Shown here one piece after another: positions 1 through 10,200 of a stretch of 64,000 nucleotides of DNA. Origin of the DNA: Rhynchopus sp. YZ270_cl-10 (Eukaryota; Euglenozoa; Diplonemea; Diplonemida; Diplonemidae). Within the stretch, counting starts at the first letter, position 1. Each line of letters begins with the position of its first letter. The stretch is taken from positions 1,054,001-1,118,000 of the forward strand of contig OZ037881.1 of the NCBI GenBank assembly GCA_964035575.1, written 5' to 3'. A program made the translations under genes and the position numbers. The notes under the pieces are model-generated. The model was not told where the DNA came from. It worked only from the letters and a program-made list of their open reading frames with translations, and ran no database searches.

Positions 1-35
1 CCCTACTTCAATTTCATCATTTTTTCCCCCCACAG

Positions 36-2042
36 GAAGTGTTAAGGTTTGCATTGAGCTTAGTCCGTATACCTCTGGTGGTGGGGCCTCCTTTGGGTCG
101 TTTGCGAGGGAAGGGTCGGATTTTTTTATTGACCCAACTACACCTCTGACTAAGTCGACTGCAGGTGGCGCAGGTGAAGGCCGTGTTGGGTATGACACCA
201 CATTGCCTGCAGCTGTGACACCCATGGCGATTCCGTTGGACATAGGCCATGTAGACCATACAGCATCGCGCGCACATCGTGAAGAAGACTTCCTTGAACA
301 CCTCTACGACGAAAGCGAGCTCAACCCAAACGGCGCGAAAGGCGGCAACCCCAAGAAGGTGGTCCGCAAAGGTGTCCCTACCTCTCGGAAGAGGCATTTC
401 TATTCACAGCTTCTATGCAACCCCACTAGGGCTAGACGATTCCCAACACATTACGATTTTGACACTGTGTTTGAGGCGACGTTTAAGATGCCTTATTCAG
501 AGGTAGAGCAGAAGTTTCCGTCGTACATCCCGTTGTCGCCTTTGTTTGGTGCGGAGGAAGGGGGGCTTTTTGAGAAGTACCACCATCTGAAGAAAGGGGA
601 GGTGCGTTCGATTCGTATTGTGCTTGCGATGGTGGCGCGGAGGCATCCGTTTACGACGCAGTTTCCTGCTATGCCGCGGGTGTTGTGCTATTTGGTGAAG
701 TATTTGCCGTTGCGTGATTTGCATGCCGCGGCAGTTACCTTGGTGACGCAGACGGTGGGTGAAGCGGAAAGTGAGTTCAAGCTTGACGCCAGCGGATCGC
801 AAGTGAGTTCCGGCAGTGGTAGTGTCAAGGGAGATGACCAACTGAAGTACCGTCTATGCGATTCAAAAGCGGACGTCGCAAGCCTCGTGAACAGCCTCCT
901 CAAAGCGAAGCTTGCAGGGGTCAGCGCACGCTACCAGCATGCGAACATCAACCTCGGTGCGCTAGGGGCGTATTGGATATCTACAATGTTTTCCTCGCTT
1001 CTCCCACGGTATGCATTAATTCTTCTTTTGGCCTGGTTTCCTCATTTACAAAACCACATCTTTTTCATAGCATTCGATCAGCACATTCTTGAAAACTTCT
1101 ACTTAAAGCATATTCGAGAATGTGAGAGAGACTGCAATCATATCAACACCCTACAGTTACCTCTGCGAGCGCGTAGTGGATATGTACATCCTAGAAGGTG
1201 TGAAGGTCTTCTACCGCATGGTGTTGGCGATATTCAAGGAGATGCAGGGCATTCCCGCCAAATCGGTTCCCTGCGACGCTGGGTTGCGTGATGACGAACG
1301 CTTGTTGACATCTGCCTTCGCGTTTCCCCTTAAGAAAAAGGAGCTTGCCGCGAAACGGAGTGAAAACGGGACCCGTAGACACACCGACACAAACCTCCAA
1401 AACATTGTCCTCAACCGCCCGCGGTTAAGCAAAAAAAGCAGGATTCTTGACGACCCACAGTATCTTGAAACGGTGTATTCGTGGATCGCGTCGTCACGGT
1501 TGGAAGGTGAGTTGCGGAGGATTTATGATAAAAACGAGGATGGGAAGGCGTTGAGTTCGATTTTGCAAAAGTTTAAATCGTTGTCAAATGGGCAGTTCAT
1601 GGGCACGCTTGTTATGGTGAAGGCAGTACCGAGGAAGGCTGGGGCGAAGCGGCCAGCGTCGTTTTCATCCCTGCACGCTGACGAAGAGATCTTTGGCTAC
1701 TTCCTCTCCGACCCGCTGTCCACAAAGCCACAGCCTTATGGAAATGCTTCGTCCTTCGGCTTCAAGCTCGTCCCCCAAGCGCAAAAGCTCCCCTCAACAG
1801 ACGCCATCCGCCACTGCATCTTCCCCAACTCCTCCACCCTCGCCCTCGGCATTGAAAACGGCACTGCCTTCCTCAACTTCGACGATACTGACTATGGTAC
1901 CAGCAGCCCCATCCCACTCCCACCAATTTGTCGCCAAAAATGCCCCAAAGGAAAATGCACCTGCAAACGAGGGAAAATCCCCGCAGTTTGTGGAGGAAAA
2001 TTTACGGTAATTGAATGCGAGGTCTTTGCGTTTATGTGTTGA
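36..2042 (+). CDS. TBC-TLDc domain protein, TBC1D24/Skywalker-like (5' partial)
   Basis: Two exons are visible, 36-1008 and 1157-2042, joined by a GT-AG intron (donor GTATGC, acceptor CCTACAG). The join keeps frame and restores a continuous TBC helix reading SSLLPR-YLCERVVDMYILEG. A further exon lies upstream: the window opens with a pyrimidine tract and CACAG, and the frame is open from there. The N-terminal part has a TBC-type motif VRKGVPTSRKRHFYSQLL, then HPFTTQFPAMPRVLCYL, where the usual Y-x-Q-G-M glutamine-finger motif is altered, as in TBC1D24 relatives. The C-terminal part is a TLDc domain (EIFGYFLSDP, then SSFGFKLVPQ, then STLALGIENG) ending just before the stop. TBC1D24/Skywalker proteins act on Rab/ARF6-dependent vesicle traffic and bind phosphoinositides. 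The order of the two domains is seen directly; the trafficking role is family knowledge. Confidence 0.8.
1009..1156 (+). other. Intron of the TBC-TLDc gene
   Basis: A 148-nt GT-AG intron. It removes a phase-2 frame shift between the two halves of the TBC domain. Without it the upstream frame runs into unrelated residues. Confidence 0.75.
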
Positions 2043-2138
2043 AATTTTTTGAATTTTTGAGCAAAAAAAAAATAGCTATTTTTCCCTATCGTTATTTTGC
2101 ACTGCTCGCCACCCAATTTTGTTAGAGAAAAAAATAAA

Positions 2139-2189
2139 TAGTGGAGCACACTCTAGGGTGGCTACACTAATACAACCAAGTTTTCAAAA
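2139..2189 (+). repeat. 51-nt repeat X, copy 1
   Basis: A 51-nt sequence beginning TAGTGGAGCACACTC and ending CCAAGTTTTCAAAA. It recurs at 2825 and 43704 with only a few substitutions. This copy lies about 97 nt after the stop of the TBC-TLDc gene. Confidence 0.85.
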
Positions 2190-2439
2190 TAAAGCTTTAC
2201 TGGAGTGGATACCAGAAGGGAATATTGTGCGTGGAGTAGAAACTCTTTCAAGTTATGTGTTTTTTTTTCCCTTTCTTTTCTGCAGAGTAGAGCTACACTG
2301 AACAGATTATATAAAAAAAAAACAACGTTGTTTTGTTTCTTGGGTGGCAAATGAACGTAACCCCCCTTGATCCCCTCCCTCCCCTTTGAAATGTGGGGCC
2401 ACTTACACTTTGCTTCACTTCTTGTTCATTTTTTTTTTA

Positions 2440-2466
2440 GATTAGTGTGCACGAGAGGATCTATCT
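2440..2466 (+). repeat. Hairpin repeat family B, degenerate copy
   Basis: Contains GTGTGCACGAGAGG, the family B left arm and loop, but the right arm is changed to ATCTATC. Confidence 0.45.
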
Positions 2467-2824
2467 TTTAAGCGTTCTCTTTTGCGCCTAATCTTCGAGA
2501 CACATAAACAAAAAAAAACCCCCCGTCCGTATTTCAAGATGGGCAGTTGAAAGTCGCATATTGTTTATCCATGTCAGATACCCACCCTACGTAAACTAAT
2601 CTGAGAGACGCACGCCTCACAAAAAGACTGAAAGCCAGTCTTTTTTTTTTTATCAAATAAAAAAAACATCTCCACCTGCATCAACAATGACTTGAAAATG
2701 GAGGTTCCTCGTACGAAAGGGAATAAAAAAGAATGCCAAAAAAAAAAAAAAAATGATTGTGAAAACTGTCCGTCTGGCAGCTTCACTAAGCAACGAGCTG
2801 ATTATAAATGAAAAAACAATTGTA

Positions 2825-2875
2825 TAGTGGAGCACACTCTAGGGTGACTACACTAATACGACCAAGTTTTCAAAA
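2825..2875 (+). repeat. 51-nt repeat X, copy 2
   Basis: Same length as copy 1, with two visible substitutions (GGCTACAC to GACTACAC, ACAACC to ACGACC). It is followed by a poly-A run. Confidence 0.85.
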
Positions 2876-3337
2876 AAAAAAACAACTGTGTGGTGATCAC
2901 AAAATAAGCGAGGTGACTATAATTTATCAATTTATCAAAAAAATAAAACAAAAAAAAACCAACAACAACAACAACAACTAGCCAGAAGGACCCACCAACA
3001 AAACAAAATAATGCAGAATAACCTCCCCAAAGAAACGTCCATAAAAGCAAGCGTCCTTTTTATGTTTTTGTCTGTCAAATGTCGATGAAAAATTCACAGC
3101 CGTATCTGATAATACAGGCCGGTGTGTGCGTTATAAAAGGCTAAACAAACAAGACAAAAAAGGGCGTGGCTTCTTGATGTAATAACGGTAGTATTCTGTT
3201 TTGTTTTTGTTATTGTTTCGGCGGTCACCTGGGGTGAAAGCCCGTGATACCCTCGTTGAGATGAAACTTCCAACTCGGGTATCACGGTACTTTTTTTTAC
3301 GATTTCTACAATCTACACGAAGTAAAAAAAAAAGTTT

Positions 3338-3370
3338 GGGTACATTTAGTGCACCCTTCTATTCATAGAA
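3338..3370 (+). repeat. Hairpin repeat family F, copy 1
   Basis: Two adjacent stems: GGGTACA/TGCACCC around a TTTAG-type loop, then TTCTAT/ATAGAA. Compare 17473 and 24078. Confidence 0.6.
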
Positions 3371-3964
3371 AATGAAATAATTTTGGCAATACATACCCCA
3401 CTCTCGTCACCAAAGTCGTTACATTGCATCCGGGGGCCCTTTTATGGCACTTCCTTGTTTTTTTTTCGTGCGCTACCACGGAAGGTGTGGACGCTGTCTG
3501 TGCATGAACTGCACTGGGTAGCTATGGCGGAGAACCCCCCCACCCTGAAGAGGCGCGTGCTCGACACTACTCGAGTAACCAGTGCTTTTGATGTGGTAGA
3601 AATCTTTATCTACGGGGAGGGTTTTTTTAGAACAACTTTTTATACAATTTACCTTTTCAAAGCAGTGGCAGGTCTATAACTCACAAAATCTCTTTTTTTC
3701 TTTTAGAACAAAACTGCAAAAACCCAATCAAAAAAGCGATTTTTATTTTCCAAGCTTTCCCCCACCTCCTCCCCTGCTCGTTCCTTAAACTTGACTTTTA
3801 TTTCAGGATGTGCACTCCCCCCCTCCCTCCCCAACGAGAAGTCCATTCTATCTTTTTTTTTTTTTTGCTGCCTGGTGTATTTACTTTACCTTGAGATGTT
3901 ATCTGTGCACGCCATGACACATTCATATTTCAAGCTTTTTTGTTTCTTGCCTTTCTTTGTAACG

Positions 3965-3995
3965 GATGGCTAAGCATGAGAGGCTTAGGTTCATC
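3965..3995 (+). repeat. Hairpin repeat family A, copy 1
   Basis: Arms GATGGCTAAGC and GCTTAGGTTCATC enclose the loop ATGAGAG. Thirteen dispersed relatives occur in the window. Confidence 0.75.
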
Positions 3996-4525
3996 TTTAT
4001 CAAGCTTTTTCTTTAAATGTGTCACCTATATGAAACAGCCTTGTCTGAAGGGTAAGGAGGATTTTACCGAGTCTGTGGTACTACATTAATCCGCAAAAGT
4101 AGTGGGTACTGCAAGAAGATAAACAAACGTATCAAAATAAAACGTAACTGACCAATGGTCATTAGCCAAGCACCGACAGTGAATGATAAAAGCAAAAATA
4201 AACAATGTACAGGTTATCACTAACCAGCCTGCAGTAATGGCCAATGTTTTAAAGGCCTGATAAAAAAAGTTTCAGTATGTCCCCGTTTTTTTTTTTTCTC
4301 CCCTTTATCGATATCTTTCAAAAACCACACCCCATATACGCACAATGTTGTGTTGTGTGCTTCTTTCTCGTCCATTTTTTTTTTTTTTTTTGAACTTTCA
4401 ACTTCTTTTTTTGGTACGTTAAAAGAGCTTAGCACCTCACGTTTGATTTGTGGACATTTCTTTTTTAGGCAAATTGAGTACGAAAGGCTTGGGTTCGTCT
4501 TTAAAAATTTTGTTGTTGAATATTT

Positions 4526-4548
4526 TGTGCACGAGAGGCACATTCATC
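4526..4548 (+). repeat. Hairpin repeat family B, copy
   Basis: TGTGC and GCACATTCATC arms with the loop ACGAGAG. Confidence 0.65.
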
Positions 4549-4574
4549 GTGCATGGGGATTCTCTTTTGTTGTG

Positions 4575-4695
4575 TGTACCTGCTTACAGTTTCCCTGTTA
4601 GCAACTCCCAAATGCAACACTCCGGGGGTTCGATTAACCCGCGGAGTGGCAGTGCCTGCGTCCCAGATGCGTTTTGCACTATCAACTGCACTTTT
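4575..4695 (+). repeat. Repeat family D, full-length copy 1 (about 120 nt)
   Basis: Three blocks in order: a small hairpin (CTTACAG...CTGTTAG), a strong hairpin with CGAT loop (CACTCCGGGGGTT / AACCCGCGGAGT), then the tail beginning CAGTGCCTGCGTCC and ending in TTTTGCACTATCAACT. A second full copy is at 57752 and shorter tail copies are elsewhere. The CGAT hairpin resembles a tRNA T-arm but has longer arms. Confidence 0.75.
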
Positions 4696-4761
4696 TTTTT
4701 CTTTTACACGAGCCTTCGTAGAGGCCAGTTGTATTTGATTGAAGAGGGGTTGTGATAAAAA

Positions 4762-4792
4762 GGTGGCTAAGCATGAGAGGCTTAGGTTCATC
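4762..4792 (+). repeat. Hairpin repeat family A, copy 2
   Basis: GGTGGCTAAGC, loop ATGAGAG, GCTTAGGTTCATC. A more decayed relative follows at about 4830-4862. Confidence 0.75.
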
Positions 4793-5090
4793 CAAATTTT
4801 TCTCATTATTTCGTTTTTTTTCTGGTGATAGGTAAGCACTTGCGAGGCTAAAAGCCATCTTACAAACTTTGAAATTTTTCTTTCTTCCCCCCCATCCTCT
4901 CCCTCTCTCTCTCTCTCCCTCTCTTGGATGGTCGTGTTATATACCTTTCTAAAAAACTATTCGAAGAAAAAAATAGTGACGACTGTCTGAATGGCACTAC
5001 ACCAACAGATTTTCAAAAAAAATAACCCCCATTTCCAGCAGGTACACCTTTTCTCTTTTCTCTGCTACTCTGCTCAAAAGTGGAGATTTT

Positions 5091-5149
5091 GCACAAAACT
5101 GTGGCAACACAACCGAGGCAACTACACTACTCCAACAATTTATCAAAAA
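5091..5149 (+). repeat. 59-nt repeat G, + copy
   Basis: Contains CCGAGGCAACTACACTACTC followed by CAACAATTTATCAAAAA. Its reverse complement is found at 15035-15093 with few differences, so this repeat is dispersed in both orientations. Confidence 0.75.
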
Positions 5150-5210
5150 AAAAAAAAGCATCAACTTCTGCACAGAAGTCCCCGACAAATTGTGTTCATA
5201 CCTCTTAGGT

Positions 5211-5328
5211 AGCCTTACTGGGGGTCGAATACAAGAGGTGCCTCTTATATTAGATTTGAATATGACAAAATAGAAGAAAGCCTCATACAAGAGGTCTTGT
5301 ATTCACCCCCCTCCAGTACGCCTTATGT
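5211..5328. repeat. Fold-back (MITE-like) element
   Basis: The left end TACTGGGGGTCGAATACAAG and the right end, read in reverse as GTACTGG...GGTGAATACAAG, form inverted arms of about 24 bp around a 70-nt AT-rich centre. There is no coding content. A second internal CAAGAGG pairing is also present. Confidence 0.6.
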
Positions 5329-5331
5329 TAT

Positions 5332-5371
5332 CGATATTGAGTACAAACCGCCTTGTGGGCGATTGTTGACA
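5332..5371 (+). repeat. Hairpin repeat family E, copy 1
   Basis: GATATTGAGTACA leader, then a stem AACCGCC/GGGCGATT with loop TTGT, then GTTGACA. The same leader and trailer surround different stems at 24743, 46672 and 47985. Confidence 0.65.
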
Positions 5372-5593
5372 CATATCGTATTTGTGCTACATTCTTTAGG
5401 GTTCTTGTCTTGAATAATGTGACATTTGAGACAACAGCCCGCCTCGTTGGTGTGGGTGAGTGTCGATGCACCCCATTGCAACACCAACCCCGTCTCCCAG
5501 CCCCATCAATCTGAATCATAAGGGTAAACGCTTCCCTGCAGCGTTTCTCTTGTCTTCCCTAGTCCCCCAGAACCAAGTCTCTTTTTTTTTCCA

Positions 5594-5622
5594 GGTGTGC
5601 GCTAAGAGAGGGCACATTCATG
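5594..5622 (+). repeat. Hairpin repeat family B, variant
   Basis: GGTGTGC, loop containing AAGAGAG, then GGCACATTCATG. Confidence 0.55.
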
Positions 5623-5840
5623 TTTTTTTTATCCCTTTTCAAACTTTCTTTTTTTCGAGGCGAGGAATGCAGCTGTGAGGATTTATGTTCCATCTTTCAA
5701 CACACTTTTTTCACCCCCTCTTTTCTTGCTCAAATATTAGCTTGTTGTGCCAAAAAAAAAACCCCCCCTCAACAAGGCACCTTCAATTTTTTTTGAATGT
5801 GTTTTTGAAGTATTTTTGTACTTTTCATTCAACTCCCCCC

Positions 5841-5869
5841 TTTTAAGCTAAGCGAGGTTTAGCTTCATC
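5841..5869 (+). repeat. Hairpin repeat family A, variant
   Basis: AGCTAA, short loop GCGAGG, TTTAGCTTCATC. The arms differ from the consensus yet still pair. Confidence 0.5.
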
Positions 5870-6500
5870 GGTATCAATACGTTTTTCCCTCTTTTTCCCC
5901 CACAGAACTCCACCGGACAGGTGACGACCGTGGTCCAACCGTTTTATTCTGAATCAGCAACAAGCTAAACGAAATGAATATCTCTTATGAACAGGGTTGG
6001 GTGTTTTATTATTTCTTTTTTTTTTTTTTTTTTTGCGTCTGTTCTTTTCTTCTTGAGGCCCAGGCTAAACTGAAGTGGAGCACCGTCGACCTACCAGCCA
6101 TGTGTGCAGGCAGCTTGTCATAGATACGAAACGCTTTAATAAACAGACCATCATCAACTACGATGCCACTGTCTAAGAGCGAGCTGCACTCAACAAAAAA
6201 CTGCAACAAAAAAAGCTACTTTCCAGAGTTGAGGACAACCTTCGTCGCAAACAAATTTTCTTCTTCTTCAAATTTAGTGTGATTATAAACTGGTAAAGAG
6301 CTAAAGACGTCTGATACGTTGAGAACAACTCAAAGGGGTTTCCCTTTGATTCGATAAACCCAATAGAGAATCTGGATCCACCGATATCCGGTGTGCTTTC
6401 GACTTCTCTCTCCTTTTGGTTTCTTCTTTTTTGTTTCTGGAGGAGATGTTTGCATCCACAATAGCGCTTGCACTTCCAACTTTCAGTTTATTTTTATAGC

Positions 6501-6530
6501 TGTATGTGTGCAGTGTGAGGCACATTCATC
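6501..6530 (+). repeat. Hairpin repeat family B, variant
   Basis: TGTATGTGTGC, loop AGTGTGAG, GCACATTCATC. Confidence 0.55.
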
Positions 6531-7256
6531 TGTTTGTTTCCCCTTTTTGGAGTAAAGTTCTCAACTAAATTTGGCTGAATTTTCTTTTTGTCCAGTTTCT
6601 ATAAGCCTTTTAAAAGGTTCACACAGCTAATGACACATTGCAACAACAAGTGTTATGTCACAAAAGGGGGTAAATAAACGTAAAACACCACCAATTTATC
6701 GCTGTTTTCTTTTCCTTTCAATCCCTTCTGTCGTTGGCAACGTGAGGCGCATCGATATTTCAAAAGTTTTGTTTTGTTATATGAAACAATTTGTTATATT
6801 TTTCTTGCAAAAAAAAAAAAAAATGAGTTGGCCAAAAAAAAAATATGATATGATTTTCTATTCGTCTTGCGTTTCTTTTCGATGTTACTTTTTTTTATAT
6901 TTTTTTGCATTCGAAAATAACAACACACCTCTCTCCTCCAAGAAACCCCCCCTTCACCCTGGATTAAAGAATTAATCCATGACGAACAAAAAGAAAAGAA
7001 ACGAGCACTCTTTTTTCGAAAATCACCTACTCTCTTCCTCACCTCCATATTCCCATCACCCTTTCAGAACACACACACATACCCTCCCGTTTTTCTTTTT
7101 ACGCTGCGTCACAGTATGCGGTAAAAGGTCATCAATAATCGAGGGTACAGGAAGCGGCCGCCAATTTGCGTGAAACTGCTGAGTAATATACGTCTAGTGT
7201 ACACAAAAAGCATTGCATCCATAAAGGAAATAGGCGTAATTTTTTAGACACCTATC

Positions 7257-10200
7257 ATGCAACCTGGTGTTGGCATCCCTTCCGATGGTTCTCAGAGTGT
7301 ATCGCAGTACAAAGGGCGTATTGTGCGGGAGGTGCTGTTACTGTTGCGGGATTTCTTTTACAAGAAAACGGCGTTTTACAATATTTTGCACAAGGTTGTC
7401 ACTCCAGATGTCTTCGCTGGGGCCGTGCATTGCCGGGCAACCAACGAAACCCTCACCTTAGCGATAATGGAAGCGGCAGTTAATTCAAATCTATCCGGAC
7501 CGATTTCACTCGATTTGATTTCCTCTGCCCTTTCGCAGGGGAAGCTTCTTGTTACCCTCCGCCTGCTTGAGCTATGCCACGATACATTACTCCCCTCCGT
7601 TTTTCTTATGAAATTCGAACTAAAAGCTTGTCTCAAAAGCTATGATTTGGATAAGGTAAACCGTCTGCTTTACCCAGAAGAATGCGACTCTCTGATGCAC
7701 CTTGCTCTTCTCTTTGGCAATGTTACTGTCGTTTTGCGGATTCTTCAGAACTGCGTTGTTTCTGGTGTCTTTACCACGAGAGGACTGCTTTCATTTGCGG
7801 TATTACAGGCTGGAGATAGCTTTGGCGCGTTGTTGCCTGCATTCCGCCCGGTACATTCCTTTGGAGTAGAAGAACCGAATAATTGGTGGGGATCACAGAC
7901 CAACCTTACACCTCTTCATTGGGCGATGCTTCTCCCTGGGCGCGGCCAGCATGTCACTCAGCTCCTCGCAGAGTTAGGATGTAATAATCATGCGATTATT
8001 GAGACAACACACGGTGTTCTCGACGTCTCAGAGCGACGTTGGACTGATGCTGCACAATATGAAATATTTGCAAAAGGAAAACCTGGTCATCGTGGTGTCG
8101 TAGAGTCTGTTCACCCCGTTGCCCTAACGGTAGGGTTTTTTTCGAAGCGGACCCCGCCGTTATCCCCTGGAGAGCGTGTACTAAATTTGACGTCGGTTTT
8201 GGGGATTAATGAAAAGGATTCGCGTGGTGGTTCGTTAAAGCTTGATGTAGGTTCGGTGTTGTACAGCATTGAGTGCATCTTTCGCAGACAGCTGTGGCAA
8301 AGTGGTTTGGTGAAGAAGGCGCTCCACATGCTGTTTTCTGTACTACCCCCAGGAGGGTTGGTAGCGTTGCACCATGCGTTTCCTACGTCAAGCCAATGCT
8401 TTCTAAATGAAACGAAAAATAAGGTGGCATGCGGGAAGACATCAACATATGTTCTATTGGTATTAGAAGAATTTGCGGACTGTGTTGACGTGAATGCGTT
8501 AAATGAGGATGGTATGGCGCCGATTCACATTGCAGTGGTGTTGTCGCTTTCATTGGTGGTTGATACCCTGCTCTCGCAGAAGAACATTCAGGTACACAAA
8601 CGCGCGACGTCACCTCTCCTTGCAGGCAACCTTCTTCACCTTGCAGCACAGCACAGCACCACAGAAACACTAAGGGTCATGCTACGCCATCCTTCCATCA
8701 TGTCAGTTGCCTTAGAACGTGAGATGGCTACCTTCCACACCCCATTGCATTATCTCTGTCAAAGGGCAGATCACGACGCCATTTTGCTCTATCTCACAAG
8801 ATTCAAAAGCGTGCAGGAAAAGAAAAAAAGTGTCTCGCTCGTCACCTACGACGAAGTCACCCCGGTGCACCTCTACCTCCAAAAGGTTCTGCAGAAGGTG
8901 CGTTCAGGGGATGTAGTAGAAATCAGTCGGGTCGATGAAACAACAAAGGAATTAATCGAATTTGAGCTTTTTTTGGAGAGAACGGCATTGGCGACAACCG
9001 ATTTGGTATCGCAAGGGGAACAGCAGAAGCGGGCGGTAATAATGGATAAACGGCTGCTCGAAACGTTGACCCACCTTTTGACAAAGAAAAATGGAAATGG
9101 GAACACAATCCTGCATTTGGCCTGTCAAATTGGGTGTAGCCGGTTTCTTGCTTATATCTCTGCCTATGGACGAGGTGGGGGTACTGAGGATGCGACAGCT
9201 GGTCAACGCCTTTTGTATAATGTGCTCAAAACTTGCCGAAATGAGCATGGTGGAACTTTATATCATAGCACCGCGGAGACACGATCTGTAGAAGGTGAGC
9301 AGGTGGTTCAGATTCTTTTTGCTGCGGAGCAGGTGGTTTGCGTGCAACCTGCGAAACCCGAGCATGGTGCAGCATCAATCTACTTCATTCGGCTTGAAAA
9401 CCACGAAGGCGACGCACCGCTTTGCCACGCCCTAAAGAAAAACCGGCTGGTCCCTGGAACCGTCGTTGCAGAGCTTTTAAAACGCACACCAGATTTAATT
9501 CATAACGCGATTTGCGCCGGTCCAGTTGTAGCCTTGGCACTACCTAGTTTGATTCAATTATTGCAGGTAGACTCTGTGAAGAGGTTTCTTGAGGTGCAGT
9601 CTGGGGGACTCTGTGCACTGCACCACTTTGCTCAACAATCAGATGTTGCATCGCTAAAGGCGACCTTTGCGAAAATGCCTGAATCTTCTATCGAACATAG
9701 CATCGTTTCTTTGGTAACTCCTGGGGGTGATAATATCATTAACATCCTCCTTCAAGCCAAGCCCAACAACGAAGCCTATGCTGTACACCTCTTCTCGAAC
9801 CTCACCGTCGAAGCACGCCGTAAATGCCTTTCGATCAAAACCCGAACCTCTTTATCCGGTGTACTACACACTGCTGCGAGGCGGCGTTATAATAACTTCA
9901 TCCAAACGGTCCTATCAGGAGGGGAAACATTATACAACCACGCAATATACCCTGATGCAGAGGGTGTCACCCCGTATGTAGTGGCGTTGCATGAATTGGA
10001 TGTGAAGTTGGTCTGTACTGATACGATATGGGCGTTGTTTCAGGCTGAGCTTTCGAGTACTTCGTTGGCAGCAATGCTTGGCGAAACCGATGCGAATGGG
10101 TATAATTTGGTGTTAAAGGCGGGTCTATGCGCAGACTCAACAAGATTTCAAGAAATTCTTGATTCAGACCTCTTTGGAGGCGCAGGAGTAAACATCTCCT

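Larger units (their letters stand above)
2043..7256. other. AT-rich gene-free region with many hairpin repeats
   Basis: About 5.2 kb with no ORF that looks like protein; the short ORFs are low-complexity Phe/Lys runs from poly-T and poly-A. It holds copies of the 51-nt repeat X, hairpin families A, B, D, E and F, and a fold-back element, each listed separately. Long homopolymer runs separate them. Confidence 0.7.

Noticed and set aside
4575-4695. tRNA gene in family D
   Set aside because: Only a T-arm-like hairpin is present. There is no cloverleaf, and the arms are too long.
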